DNA from: Taklimakanibacter sp021828105
Lineage (GTDB): Bacteria; Pseudomonadota; Alphaproteobacteria; Rhizobiales; Aestuariivirgaceae
NCBI GenBank assembly: GCA_021828105.1
Contig: JAKATG010000019.1
Location: 1 to 64,000, forward strand
Direction: 5' to 3'
Length of the DNA: 64,000 nt
Notes under the pieces: generated by a model
What the model saw: only the letters and a program-made list of their open reading frames with translations
Told to the model about the DNA's origin: nothing
Databases searched by the model: none
Program-made: the position numbers and the translations under genes
Part shown: one piece after another, positions 33,896-44,429 of the stretch
Layout: each line of letters begins with the position of its first letter
Position numbering within the stretch: the first letter of the stretch is position 1

Positions 33896-34927
33896 ATGAG
33901 CGATCGCCCGATGATCGGCCGTTTGGCGACCGCAATTCTCGTCATAGCGCTGCTCTATTTCGCCCAATCGTTTTTCGTGCCACTGGCTTTCGCGCTGTTC
34001 GTGATTGCCCTGGTCTGGCCGCTCCAGGCGGCACTGCAGCGGCGGATGCCGAAACTGATCGCTTTGCTGATCACGCTCAGCGGCACGATTTTCGTGATCG
34101 GCGCGGTCGGCTCGCTGAGCGCCTGGGGGTTCGGCAAGCTCGCGCAATGGCTTTTCCTCAATGCCGGCCGATTTCAGACGATCTATCGCGACTGGGTCGC
34201 CTGGCTGGAGGAGCACGGCATTGCCGTCGTCGGCCCCATCACCGACCGCTTCGACGTGGCCTGGCTCTTGGGTTTCGTTCAGGGCATCGCCGGCCGGCTC
34301 AACAGCTTTACCGGCTTCGCCGTCCTCGTGCTCATCTTCGTCATGCTGGGGCTGCTCGAGGTCGACGACTTCAACGCGCGCCTGCGCCAGCCGGGTGTTC
34401 AACCGTTCGGCGAGAAGATGTTGCGGGCAAACCGGGAGATCGGTCACAAGCTGCGCCGCTTCATGGTGGTGCGCAGCTTGGCCAGCGTGCTGACGGGCTT
34501 CGTCGTTTGGGGCTTCGCGCTCCTCGCCGGGCTCGAGCTCGCCGCAGCCTGGGGCGCGATCGCGCTGGCGCTGAACTACATACCCTTTCTCGGACCGCTG
34601 ATCGCCACGCTGTTTCCGACGCTGTTCGCCATCGCCCAGTTCGAATCCTGGCAGATGGCGGTGATCGTCTTCATCAGCCTCAATATCATCCAATTCGTCA
34701 TCGGCAGTTATTTCGAGCCGCTGCTCTCCGGCGCCTCGCTGAAAATATCGCCCTTCGCGGTCATCTTCGCGGTGTTCTTCTGGACCTTCCTGTGGGGCCT
34801 GGCGGGCGCCTTCATCGGCGTGCCCATCCTCATCGCCTTCGTCATCTATTGCGCGCAAGAGCCGTCCAGTCGCTGGCTCGCGGCATTGCTGTCCGCGGGC
34901 GCTCCCGCCAAAACCGAAGATCCATAA
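33896..34927 (+). CDS. AI-2E/PerM-family membrane exporter
   Basis: The 343-residue protein has about eight hydrophobic segments and the family features LYFAQSFFVPLAFALFVIALVWPLQ, LASVLTGFVVWGFALLAGLELAAAWGAIALALNYIPFLGPLIATL and SPFAVIFAVFFWTFLWGLAGAFIGVPI. Members export small solutes or Na+/Li+; true AI-2 export is shown for only a few. It is convergent with the MFS gene at 34950. Confidence 0.9.
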   Translation: MSDRPMIGRLATAILVIALLYFAQSFFVPLAFALFVIALVWPLQAALQRRMPKLIALLITLSGTIFVIGAVGSLSAWGFGKLAQWLFLNAGRFQTIYRDWVAWLEEHGIAVVGPITDRFDVAWLLGFVQGIAGRLNSFTGFAVLVLIFVMLGLLEVDDFNARLRQPGVQPFGEKMLRANREIGHKLRRFMVVRSLASVLTGFVVWGFALLAGLELAAAWGAIALALNYIPFLGPLIATLFPTLFAIAQFESWQMAVIVFISLNIIQFVIGSYFEPLLSGASLKISPFAVIFAVFFWTFLWGLAGAFIGVPILIAFVIYCAQEPSSRWLAALLSAGAPAKTEDP

Positions 34928-34949
34928 GAGCACGCTGTGAGCTGATTCT

Positions 34950-36581
34950 TCAGCCACCGTTCAGTTTTTCGGGGATCTCGCCCGGCCGATAAGCGGGCAG
35001 TCTGCCGGCCGGCAGTATCGTCAAAAGCGCAAGCCCCGCCATGATCAGGAGACCGATCTTGAGCGCCAGCAGCCGGGACTCGGTGTTGATGCGAAGGGCC
35101 TCGGCCTTCTGCTCCGGTGTGGCGGTGGTGCCTGCAACGATCGTCTCGAGCTGCTCATTGCTCACAAAAGTGATGCTGTCGAGATTGACCTGCGACTGGA
35201 TATCGATCGGCAGGGTCGGATTCTCCGCGAGCTGGCGCATGACCGCCGAGCTCAACAGGCCCACGAGCAGGGCCCCGGCAACGGCGGTGCCCAAGGCGGA
35301 TGCGAGATTGTTCGTGGTACCACGCAGCGATCCGACGTCGCCGGCGAGTTCCTTGGGCGAGGCCGTAACCAGGACGTTGAACAGCAATGTCACGAGCGAT
35401 CCCTGACCGATGCCGAACACGACCAGGCCGAAGAGCACCGGGATCGAGCTCCAGTCGTTACGGACGACGAAGGCGAGCCAGATGAGGGCCACGGCGCAGA
35501 GCACGAATCCGAAACGACCGATTTGTCGTGGCGTGAATCTCCCGTAGAACCGGACGATCAGCATGGCGGCGAAGAAAACGGTCAGGTTGAAGGGGAGCAT
35601 GGCAACGGCAGTCGCCAAGGGAGAACGTCCCTGGACGATCTGGATGTAAAGCGGCACCGAGAAATTGAGCGCAGCCTCGAGCGCCACGACGGAAAACATG
35701 GCATAGACAGCCGCGCGCTCTTCGGGCGAATCCAGTACGGCCAACGCCAACAGGGGCGATCGGCCGGCGACTTCACGGCGGCGAGTCCACATCAGAAAGC
35801 CCTGGCCGAGCACAATTCCGACAACGATGAGAATGGGCGCCGGCGACAGGCCGAGCACATTGAAGGGGGCTGTCGGGCGTGCCAGCATAAGTCCCCAGCC
35901 GTTGAGATTGTTGAAACCGAAGCTGATGAAGATGATGGCCAACGCCGCAAGCAGGACGCCAATGAAGTCGATCTGCACCTCCGGGCGTCCACGATCAGGC
36001 TTGAGCCGGAAACTCAGCAGCAGCACGAGCGCCGAAACGGCGATCAGAATGCCGAATACCGGCCGCCAGCCGATATAGGTGCCGAGCACGCCGCCGATGA
36101 GGAACGCCAGCACGCCGGCGCCCGCCCGGGCGGATCCCAGGGTGCCGAGCGCCGTCGCCTGCTGCGTGCCATGGTAGTTTTCGGCAATCAAGGCAACCAG
36201 AGCCGGAACGATGACGGCTGCCGCTGCCCCGCACAGCGCCTGGGCGGTGATCATCGCCGTCGCGTTTGGGCTGAAGGTCATCAGCACCTGAGACAATCCG
36301 AACACGACGACGGCCAGGCGGAATACCTGCAGCGCCCCGAAGCGCTGAACGAGCTTGGCGCCCAGCATGACAAAGCCCGCAACGATCATGGAGTAAGCGA
36401 CAATTCCCGTGGCGACGACCGTTGGTGCCACGCCAAAGCTTTCCACCATGCCGCGCATCGCCACCGGCAAGGACGCCACATTGAACGACATGATGGCTTG
36501 GCCGAACGCGATCGCGATCATGGGGATCCATGACGCTCGCTCTTCCGCATGGTTTTGTTGGGCGGATGTTGTCGCAGTCAT
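34950..36581 (-). CDS. MFS transporter, DHA2-like, with extended C terminus
   Basis: The 543-residue inner-membrane protein has about 14 hydrophobic segments, starting WIPMIAIAFGQAIMSFNVASLPVAM, and an extra-membrane stretch of about 60 residues before the last helix (AVMRQLAENPTLPIDIQSQVNL to LLALKIGLLIMAGLALLTIL). The start at 36581 follows AGAGGAGACAATCC and gives the normal length; the frame continues upstream without a ribosome site. The glutaminase gene ends 37 bases upstream on the same strand, so the two may be co-expressed. Confidence 0.9.
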   Translation of the reverse strand: MTATTSAQQNHAEERASWIPMIAIAFGQAIMSFNVASLPVAMRGMVESFGVAPTVVATGIVAYSMIVAGFVMLGAKLVQRFGALQVFRLAVVVFGLSQVLMTFSPNATAMITAQALCGAAAAVIVPALVALIAENYHGTQQATALGTLGSARAGAGVLAFLIGGVLGTYIGWRPVFGILIAVSALVLLLSFRLKPDRGRPEVQIDFIGVLLAALAIIFISFGFNNLNGWGLMLARPTAPFNVLGLSPAPILIVVGIVLGQGFLMWTRRREVAGRSPLLALAVLDSPEERAAVYAMFSVVALEAALNFSVPLYIQIVQGRSPLATAVAMLPFNLTVFFAAMLIVRFYGRFTPRQIGRFGFVLCAVALIWLAFVVRNDWSSIPVLFGLVVFGIGQGSLVTLLFNVLVTASPKELAGDVGSLRGTTNNLASALGTAVAGALLVGLLSSAVMRQLAENPTLPIDIQSQVNLDSITFVSNEQLETIVAGTTATPEQKAEALRINTESRLLALKIGLLIMAGLALLTILPAGRLPAYRPGEIPEKLNGG

Positions 36582-36618
36582 GGATTGTCTCCTCTTTGCG
36601 GCCTGGCAAGGCCGAGGG

Positions 36619-37620
36619 TTATCGGCCGGGCGATGACATGAGCAGGTCAAGCCCCAGCCGCTGTGACAAGAACTGCGCCACCAATTGACCCTTGACGCTG
36701 TTGCCTGCTTCATCGAGAAGCGGCGCGAAAGTGCCGAGCCCGCCCTTGCCAGGCGAGACCGTGACAATTCCTCCTCCGATCCCGCTCTTGCCCGGAAGCC
36801 CGATCTCATAGAGCCAGTCACCGGAGGTTTCATATAGTCCGGCAGTCAGCATCACCGCCAATGCGTAGTGACAGACATCCGGATTGACCACTTGCTCTCG
36901 CGTGAGGGGATTGAAGCCGCCGCAGGCGAGCGTTGCGCCCATGATGGCGAGATCCTTTGCGCTCACATTCAGTGAGCATTGCCTTGTATAAAGATCGGTG
37001 GCCTCGGCGGGGTCGCAATATAGGCGGCCCAGGCTCTCGAGCATCCAGGCGATGCTGCGATTGCGGAAATTCGTTTCCGACGCCGAGGCGTAGACCTCAT
37101 CATTCAGCGCCAGCTCACGGCCGGCGAAACGAGACAGGCCCTCGAGGATGAAACGCCACTTCGCTTCTTCATTGGCGCCCGGCACCAGGCTGGTCGTGGC
37201 AATGGCCCCGGCATTGACCATCGGGTTGGTGCGGCCGTCCGAATTGCGTTCGATGCCGGCAAGAGAGTTGAAGGCATAGCCCGTCGCATTCACGCCAAGC
37301 CGCTCACGCGCGCCGGTCGCACCGATCACATTGCAGACCTGCGCGAATATGAACGGCTTGGATACGCTCATGATGGTGAACTCGTGCTCCGCGTCGCCAA
37401 CGGCGAAGACACGTCCATCCACGCCCGCGACGCAGATGCCGAACAGATTGGCCGGCACACGGGCGAGGGCCGGATAAACTTGGGAGGTCTGTCCGAGCGT
37501 GACGGATGCAAAGCGTTCATGCGCTTCCGTCACCAGCCGCGCGACATGATCCGGCTGCGGCAGCTTGCCTGTCGAAACATACGCGCTTTCAGGGTCGAGC
37601 AAGGGCTTCGGTAGGTTCAT
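36619..37620 (-). CDS. glsA: Glutaminase A
   Basis: The 333-residue enzyme hydrolyses glutamine to glutamate and ammonia. It has the serine-lysine active site SVSK (S85, K88), GYAFNSLAGIER, NPMVNAGAIATTSLV and SGDWLYEIGLPGKSGIGGGIV, all family hallmarks; length is typical. In other bacteria glutaminase ammonia helps acid resistance. It is followed by an MFS transporter gene rather than the amino-acid antiporter usual in acid-resistance operons. Confidence 0.94.
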   Translation of the reverse strand: MNLPKPLLDPESAYVSTGKLPQPDHVARLVTEAHERFASVTLGQTSQVYPALARVPANLFGICVAGVDGRVFAVGDAEHEFTIMSVSKPFIFAQVCNVIGATGARERLGVNATGYAFNSLAGIERNSDGRTNPMVNAGAIATTSLVPGANEEAKWRFILEGLSRFAGRELALNDEVYASASETNFRNRSIAWMLESLGRLYCDPAEATDLYTRQCSLNVSAKDLAIMGATLACGGFNPLTREQVVNPDVCHYALAVMLTAGLYETSGDWLYEIGLPGKSGIGGGIVTVSPGKGGLGTFAPLLDEAGNSVKGQLVAQFLSQRLGLDLLMSSPGR

Positions 37621-37842
37621 GCATTCGCCTCCCTCGCATTCCGTTAACGGATACGGTCGCAGCGCATAGAGGGCTACTTGCCTTGGTGATGCGAGGCTAG
37701 CGCATCAGGCGCACCCTGAACCATTGGACCTTGGGCCAACGGTCGGTGCTGTATTGCGACAAAGTTTGAATGGCGATGTGGGTTGGGTTTTCGACTGGCC
37801 CGACGCTACCTGCGCCAGGCCAGTCCCGCGAGAGCATCCGCA

Positions 37843-38271
37843 TCAGGCCGCGGTCTGTGCGGCAGCGGCAGAACCGACCGCCGTCGTTTCGATGTCGATA
37901 TTGCCATGGACAGCCTTGGAGTAGGGGCAGATCTCATGCGCCATATCGGCCAGGATGCGCGCCGTCTCATTGTCGACGCCCGGCACCGTGACATCGAGGC
38001 GGGCTCTGAGGAAGAAGCCCTTGGGGCCGCCATGGAGCAGCTGGATCTCGGTATCGACCTCAGGCGCGGCGGCGAGCTTGATCTTGCGCTGGTCGGCGGC
38101 GAGCTGGATGGCGCCCAGATAGCAGGCGGACCAGGCGGCGGCGAAGAGGTTTTCCGCCATTGGATGGGGCTCGGGCAGCTTGATGTCGAGCTTGCCGTCG
38201 ACGCTGCGGGTCGAGCCGTCGTGTCCGGCGACGGTGTGGGTCTTGCCGGTGAAATAAAGCTTGTCGGCCAT
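37843..38271 (-). CDS. ohr: Organic hydroperoxide resistance protein Ohr
   Basis: The 142-residue thiol peroxidase has both redox cysteines in context: AAWSACYLGAIQLAA (peroxidatic) and HEICPYSKAVHGNIDI (resolving). The catalytic Arg is in STRSVDGKLDIKLPEP. It reduces organic and fatty-acid hydroperoxides in the cytoplasm, using lipoylated protein as reductant in known cases. It diverges from ohrR, with two operator palindromes between them. Confidence 0.95.
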   Translation of the reverse strand: MADKLYFTGKTHTVAGHDGSTRSVDGKLDIKLPEPHPMAENLFAAAWSACYLGAIQLAADQRKIKLAAAPEVDTEIQLLHGGPKGFFLRARLDVTVPGVDNETARILADMAHEICPYSKAVHGNIDIETTAVGSAAAAQTAA

Positions 38272-38305
38272 GGGAGTATCCTTTCCTGTTTAGTTTAAGA
38301 TCGTG

Positions 38306-38320
38306 TCCGATTAAATCGGA
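38306..38320. promoter_or_regulatory. OhrR operator, ohr-proximal copy
   Basis: TCCGATTAAATCGGA is a perfect 15-base palindrome starting 35 bases upstream of the ohr ATG. It is repeated exactly at 38362-38376, and both copies share the flank T[G/A]CGAT. AT-rich palindromes in ohr-ohrR gaps are the known OhrR binding sites. Confidence 0.8.
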
Positions 38321-38361
38321 TGCGATGTAAATATATAAACGCCGAACCGATGTCAAGCCCT

Positions 38362-38376
38362 TCCGATTAAATCGGA
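38362..38376. promoter_or_regulatory. OhrR operator, ohrR-proximal copy
   Basis: This is an exact second copy of the 15-base palindrome at 38306, 56 bases apart (about five helical turns), followed by ACGATATATATAGGAGG. It overlaps the region where the ohrR promoter should lie, giving autoregulation. Confidence 0.8.
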
Positions 38377-38421
38377 TACGATATATATAGGAGGGACCCT
38401 GTCGAGACCCGGAGATGCACT

Positions 38422-38889
38422 ATGCCCCATCCCCCGAAAACCCCTAGTGAAAACCCTAAGCTCCCGGATTTCCTGTGTTTTGCGGTCTATTCGGCCAATC
38501 TGGCCTTCGGCCGGGTGTATAAGCCGATCCTCGACCAGCTCGGCCTGACCTATACCCAATATATTGCGCTGGTGGCGCTGGGCGACGAGGACGACCAGAC
38601 GGTGGGGGCGCTCGGCGAAAAACTGTTCCTCGAATCCAATACGCTGACCCCCATCCTCAAGAAGCTTGAAACGATGGACTTGATCAGGCGCCAGCGCGAC
38701 CCGGCCGATGAACGGCAGGTGCGGGTACAATTGGCGCCGTCAGGCCGCCGGCTACTGGAGAGGATCGAGAAGGAGGCCGGGCCATCGCTCATCGACGCGA
38801 CCGGGCTGGGCAAGGACTTTCCCGCGCTGCGCAAGGCCGTGGCGGGCTTGCGCGACAATCTCCTGCGCTCGCTCGAGGCCCCAAAATGA
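38422..38889 (+). CDS. ohrR: MarR-family organic peroxide sensor OhrR
   Basis: The 155-residue repressor has the conserved redox-sensing Cys near its N terminus (C19 in DFLCFAVYSAN). The winged helix includes GALGEKLFLESNTLTPILKKLETMDLI, with wing residues RDPADERQVRV. Oxidation of C19 by organic peroxides would release the ohr promoter. It overlaps the MmcQ/YjbR gene by four bases. Confidence 0.94.
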   Translation: MPHPPKTPSENPKLPDFLCFAVYSANLAFGRVYKPILDQLGLTYTQYIALVALGDEDDQTVGALGEKLFLESNTLTPILKKLETMDLIRRQRDPADERQVRVQLAPSGRRLLERIEKEAGPSLIDATGLGKDFPALRKAVAGLRDNLLRSLEAPK

Positions 38890-39251
38890 CCCGCGATAAA
38901 TACAATGCTTTCTGCCGATCGCTCAAGGCGACCACCCATGTCGTGCAATGGGGCGGTTCGCATGTATGGAAAGTGGGGGGCAAGGTCTTCGCCGTCGCCG
39001 GCTGGGACGAGGGCCATGAGCCGCACATCACCTTCAAGGTCTCCGACATCGGCTATGAGGTGTTGAAGGACCAGCCGGGCCTGCGCCCCGCACCCTATCT
39101 CGCCTCGCGCGGGATGAAATGGATCCAGCATTACGCCAAGCCCGGCCTTAAGGATCCGGAGCTCAAGCAATATCTCAAGGCCTCGCACCGGATCGTGGCG
39201 CAAGGGCTGTCGAAGAAGAAGCAGAAGGCGCTGGGGCTGGTGTTCGATTGA
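38886..39251 (+). CDS. MmcQ/YjbR-family protein
   Basis: The 121-residue protein has the CyaY-like YjbR fold pattern: WGGSHVWKVGGKVFAVAGW, ITFKVSDIGYEVLKDQPGLRPAPYLASRGMKWIQ and a basic C-terminal KKKQKALGL. It is often called a DNA-binding protein, but its role is not established. The ATGA overlap puts it in the ohrR transcript, so it should rise with organic peroxide. Confidence 0.88.
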   Translation: MTRDKYNAFCRSLKATTHVVQWGGSHVWKVGGKVFAVAGWDEGHEPHITFKVSDIGYEVLKDQPGLRPAPYLASRGMKWIQHYAKPGLKDPELKQYLKASHRIVAQGLSKKKQKALGLVFD

Positions 39252-39326
39252 AACGGTGACCGGAGGTTGGCCTCATTCCCGAGGCGTCAGACCCAGGCGG
39301 CGTTCCTTTCGGCAGAGCCATCCGGT

Positions 39327-39581
39327 TTATGATTTGTCGAGGCTGTATCGATGCTCGGCTGGAATCTCGGCACTATCGATCAGCTTCCTCTCAGCATCGG
39401 TAAGTTCCGCGCTGGCGATTGCCTCTCGCTGCGCCTGCTTCAGCGCATGAAAGGTCTCGGCCGAGACGATATAGACCGTTTCCCGGCCATATTTCGTCAC
39501 TCGGATCGGCTCCGTAAGCGCGCGATCATGATAGACGCCGAAATTCTTCTGGACCTCGGAAGCAGAAGCTGTTTTTGACAT
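39327..39581 (-). CDS. Phd/YefM-family antitoxin without adjacent toxin
   Basis: The 84-residue protein has the Phd/YefM N-terminal DNA-binding fold (SASEVQKNFGVYHDRALTEPIRVTKYGRETVYIVSAETFHAL). Its C-terminal tail (LTDAERKLIDSAEIPAEHRYSLDKS) normally neutralises a toxin. The start at 39581 is the usual family start. The space downstream (39252-39326) is too small for a Doc or RelE-type toxin, so it is an orphan here. A palindrome at 39594-39615 would allow autoregulation. Confidence 0.85.
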   Translation of the reverse strand: MSKTASASEVQKNFGVYHDRALTEPIRVTKYGRETVYIVSAETFHALKQAQREAIASAELTDAERKLIDSAEIPAEHRYSLDKS

Positions 39582-39593
39582 GTAGCACCTTTT

Positions 39594-39615
39594 CCGTATG
39601 TTCCGTAACATACGG
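39594..39615. promoter_or_regulatory. Palindromic operator CCGTATGTT-N4-AACATACGG
   Basis: A perfect 9-bp inverted repeat with a CCGT centre lies 12 bases upstream of the Phd-type antitoxin start. It fits the autoregulatory operators of Phd/YefM proteins. It sits just before the recQ stop, so it is outside recQ's own control region. Confidence 0.65.
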
Positions 39616-39631
39616 ATTGCCAGAGTATTTT

Positions 39632-41428
<1,797 letters not shown>

Positions 41429-41546
41429 GGAGAGGATCAATCTGGGAAGAACGACTCTTTAGACCATGCCGGACCGGGTTTCCATGCGCCATCGCGGCTG
41501 AAAGGACTATAAGGGCGGTTTTCCCCGAGTCGGTGCAGGAGGCCCC

Positions 41547-41831
41547 ATGCTGAAAGTGATCGCGGAGGATTTCATCAAGCCGGAGGCGGTGACGATCGTG
41601 CGTCCGCTCTATCGCGAACTCGTGGACATGACCCGCCGCGAAGCGCTCTGCATCGCTTATGATCTCTTCGTCGACCAGAAGGATCCCGGGCATTTCATCT
41701 TCATCGAGGAGTGGCCGGATCGCGCGGCGCTCGATATCCATTGCGCCACGCCGCATTTCACCCGCCTGGTGCCGCTCATCAATGCGCATCAGCGCAAGCC
41801 GGGAACCTTCATCCTGATGGATGGCTTTTAG
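41547..41831 (+). CDS. Putative quinol monooxygenase (ABM/YgiN family)
   Basis: The 94-residue single ABM-domain protein reads MLKVIAEDFIKPEAVTIVRPLYRELVDMTRREALCIAYDLF and FIFIEEWPDRAALDIHCATPHF, the typical W and H positions. Relatives oxidise quinols without metal or flavin. GCAGGAGGCCCC precedes the start. It diverges from recQ. Confidence 0.86.
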   Translation: MLKVIAEDFIKPEAVTIVRPLYRELVDMTRREALCIAYDLFVDQKDPGHFIFIEEWPDRAALDIHCATPHFTRLVPLINAHQRKPGTFILMDGF

Positions 41832-41848
41832 AGCGCCGGACCCGCATT

Positions 41849-42748
41849 TCAGGTCGCCGGGTGTTTGCTTTCAATTGAAACACGGCGGGCGGGTGATGGA
41901 TGCTCGCGGAAGGCCGCCGCCAGCGTCCGGAGCGCCGCGCGGGAGCGCGCGTCCGATAGTGTCGTGAGCAGCACGATCTCGGATGAAGGAAGGGCAGGGA
42001 GCCCGAAGCGCTTGCTGACCTCGACCGTGCCGGCCGGCGCGATCCGGGTTGGGAAGGCCGCGGTGGCGAGGCCGGCCGCGACCGCATCGGCAATGACGAA
42101 GGAACCGCAGCCGAGGAAGACCTCTCGCCACTTTATGCCCTTGGCATCGAGCGCCTGCGTGGCGAGTTCGCGGATGCGACAGGAAGGCGATGATGCCGCG
42201 AGGCGCAAGGGCTCGTCCTTCCGATGCACGAAGTCCGGCGTGGCGTACCAGCCGAAATGCTCCGGCGCCAGCACCTCGCCGTCGCGGCGGTCGTCTTCGC
42301 GGCGGATGATCGCCGCATCGATCTCGCCGCGGTCGAAAGCATCGAGCAGGTCGCGCGAATTATCGAGCCTGACCTCGATGGTGAGTGCCGGATCATGGGC
42401 ATTGAGCCGCGCCAGCAAGGTGGGGATCTCCGGCCCCACCACATGATTGGCGATGCCGAGAGCGAAGTGGCGGCGGGTCGAGGACAGTCCGGCGATGGCG
42501 CGGTCATGGGCGGCGAGGAAATCGCGGGCCGACTCGATGAACACCGCACCCTGCGCCGAAAGGCGCACCAGCCGCGGCGTGCGCTCGATCAGTTTCTGGC
42601 CGAGCCGGTCTTCGAGCCGCTTCAGCTTCACGCTGATGGCGCCTTGCGTGGTGCCCAGCACTTCCGCCGCGCGGGTAAAACTCTGGTGATCGGCGATCGC
42701 CACGAAGGCCTGGACCGCATCGACATCCAAGGTGGTCATGTTATTCAT
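41849..42748 (-). CDS. LysR-family transcriptional regulator
   Basis: The 299-residue protein has the HTH SFTRAAEVLGTTQGAISVKLKRLEDRL and a substrate-binding domain (RHFALGIANHVVGPEIPTLLARLNAHDPALTIEVRLD). It diverges from the MFS gene at 42904 across 155 bases that contain a T-N11-A-type site, so the exporter is its likely target. The inducer is unknown. Confidence 0.92.
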   Translation of the reverse strand: MNNMTTLDVDAVQAFVAIADHQSFTRAAEVLGTTQGAISVKLKRLEDRLGQKLIERTPRLVRLSAQGAVFIESARDFLAAHDRAIAGLSSTRRHFALGIANHVVGPEIPTLLARLNAHDPALTIEVRLDNSRDLLDAFDRGEIDAAIIRREDDRRDGEVLAPEHFGWYATPDFVHRKDEPLRLAASSPSCRIRELATQALDAKGIKWREVFLGCGSFVIADAVAAGLATAAFPTRIAPAGTVEVSKRFGLPALPSSEIVLLTTLSDARSRAALRTLAAAFREHPSPARRVSIESKHPAT

Positions 42749-42775
42749 CCAAAATCGTTGTCTCTGATATATTCA

Positions 42776-42796
42776 ATCATCCAGTTATAAAATGAT
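42776..42796. promoter_or_regulatory. Candidate LysR site ATCAT-N11-ATGAT
   Basis: The 5-bp inverted arms with an 11-base spacer fit the T-N11-A LysR rule and lie 28 bases upstream of the LysR start in the LysR/MFS divergent region. Short arms keep confidence low. Confidence 0.35.
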
Positions 42797-42903
42797 CAAG
42801 CGGCGACTACGTTCCCGCATAAGCGACATGCGGGGCGACCCCGCGCGCGCTCATCATTCCTGGAATCCTCTTCCATCGACCCGATTTGTCGAAAGGCCGA
42901 ACC

Positions 42904-44424
42904 ATGCCTGCCGCCGTGACACGCCGTAACGTCATCGTCCTCTGCGCCATCTGCCTCTCCTGCCTCATGTTCGGCCTGGAGATCTCCTCGATCCCGGCGA
43001 TCCTGCCGACCCTGGAAAAGCTGCTCCATGCCGACTTCAAGCAGCTGCAGTGGATCATGAACGCCTATACGATCGCCGTGACCAGCGTGCTGATGGCGAC
43101 CGGGACATTGGCCGACCGCTATGGCCGCAAGCGCATCTTCATGATCGCGATCCTGGCCTTCGGCGTCACCTCGCTGATGTGCGGCGTGACCGAGAATGTC
43201 CCGGCGCTGATCGCGGCGCGCTTTCTCCAGGGCCTTTCCGGCGGCGCGATGCTGATCTGCCAGATCGCCGTGCTCTCGCATGAATTCCAGGGCGGACGCG
43301 AGCGCGCCATCGCCTTCGGCTGGTGGGGCATCGTCTTCGGCATCGGTCTCGGCTTCGGCCCGATCATCGGTGGCGCGATCGCGGCCTTCCTGGGCTGGGC
43401 GTGGGTGTTCCTCATCCACGTGCTGTTCGCCGTGCTGGCGCTCGTCCTCACGGAGACGGGCGTGCATGAATCGAAGGATCCCGGGGCGAGCCATCTCGAC
43501 TGGCCCGGCATGCTGACGCTGTCGCTTTCGGTCTTCTGCCTCGCTTTCTACATCACCCAGGGGCCGGATCTGGGCTTCGCCAGTGGAATGGCGCTCGCCT
43601 TCCTCGGCGTCGCCTTAGCGAGCCTCATCGCCTTCGTGATCGCCGAGAAGGTGAGCCCACGACCGATGTTCGACTTCTCGGTCTTCCGTATCCGAAAGTT
43701 TTCGGGCGCGATCCTGGGCTCGGCGGCGATGAATATCAGCTTCTGGCCGTTCATGATCTATCTGCCGATCTGGTTCCAGGCCGGGCTCGGCTATGACGGT
43801 GTCACCGCCGGCCTCGCTCTGCTCGCCTATACGCTGCCGACGCTGGTGATGCCGCCCCTGGGCGAAAGACTGTCGCTGCGCTTCAGGCCGGGTCTCGTCA
43901 TTCCCGTTGGCCTCTTCACCATCGGTCTCGGCTTCATCCTGATGAAATTCGGCAGCGCCGCGGCGCAAGCGAGCTGGCTCACCATGCTGCCCGGCTGCCT
44001 CATCGCCGGCATCGGCCTCGGCCTCACCAATACGCCGGTCACCAACACCACGACGGGCGCGGTGTCGAGCGACCGCGCCGGCATGGCGTCCGGCATCGAC
44101 ATCAGCGCGCGCATGGTGTCGCTGGCGATCAATATCGCGGTGATGGGCTTCATCCTGGCGAGCGGCGTGCTGGCCTATCTGAGAAGCGCGTCGTCTCTGG
44201 GCTTGCCCGATGCGGAATTGCGTCTTGTTGCCGAGAAGATCGCCGCCGGCAATGCCGTGTCGGTTGGAGGCCTCTCCGGCGAGGTCGTCCATGCGGCGCT
44301 GGCGCAGGGCTTCGGCTGGGTGATGCTCTATGCCGGAATAGGGGTCTGGATCATGGCGGCCCTGAGTTTCCTCATCTTCAACGCGAAGGTCGTTCGTCCG
44401 GCGAAAGTTCAATTCGGAGAGTGA
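42904..44424 (+). CDS. MFS efflux transporter, DHA2 (EmrB/QacA-like)
   Basis: The 506-residue protein has about 14 hydrophobic segments, the loop 2-3 motif GTLADRYGRKRIFMIAI and the motif C region WGIVFGIGLGFGPIIGGAIAAFLGWAWVF of drug/proton antiporters. The start at 42904 follows GAAAGG. Control by the divergent LysR gene is inferred. The substrate is likely a toxic small molecule that the regulator senses. Confidence 0.91.
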   Translation: MPAAVTRRNVIVLCAICLSCLMFGLEISSIPAILPTLEKLLHADFKQLQWIMNAYTIAVTSVLMATGTLADRYGRKRIFMIAILAFGVTSLMCGVTENVPALIAARFLQGLSGGAMLICQIAVLSHEFQGGRERAIAFGWWGIVFGIGLGFGPIIGGAIAAFLGWAWVFLIHVLFAVLALVLTETGVHESKDPGASHLDWPGMLTLSLSVFCLAFYITQGPDLGFASGMALAFLGVALASLIAFVIAEKVSPRPMFDFSVFRIRKFSGAILGSAAMNISFWPFMIYLPIWFQAGLGYDGVTAGLALLAYTLPTLVMPPLGERLSLRFRPGLVIPVGLFTIGLGFILMKFGSAAAQASWLTMLPGCLIAGIGLGLTNTPVTNTTTGAVSSDRAGMASGIDISARMVSLAINIAVMGFILASGVLAYLRSASSLGLPDAELRLVAEKIAAGNAVSVGGLSGEVVHAALAQGFGWVMLYAGIGVWIMAALSFLIFNAKVVRPAKVQFGE

Positions 44425-44429
44425 GCCTA

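Noticed and set aside
33860..34957. A 365-codon minus-strand frame opposite the AI-2E-type gene
   Set aside because: It is rich in Glu/Asp/His/Arg with no hydrophobic core or motif, typical of an antisense reading of a membrane protein gene.
35523..36533. A 336-codon plus-strand frame opposite the MFS gene at 34950
   Set aside because: It has the same Gln/Asp/Arg-rich antisense character; the membrane protein frame is the real one.
37784..37822. A terminator after ohr (GACTGGCC / GGCCAGTC pairing)
   Set aside because: The loop is long and no T-run follows on the ohr strand; the pairing may be chance in GC-rich DNA.
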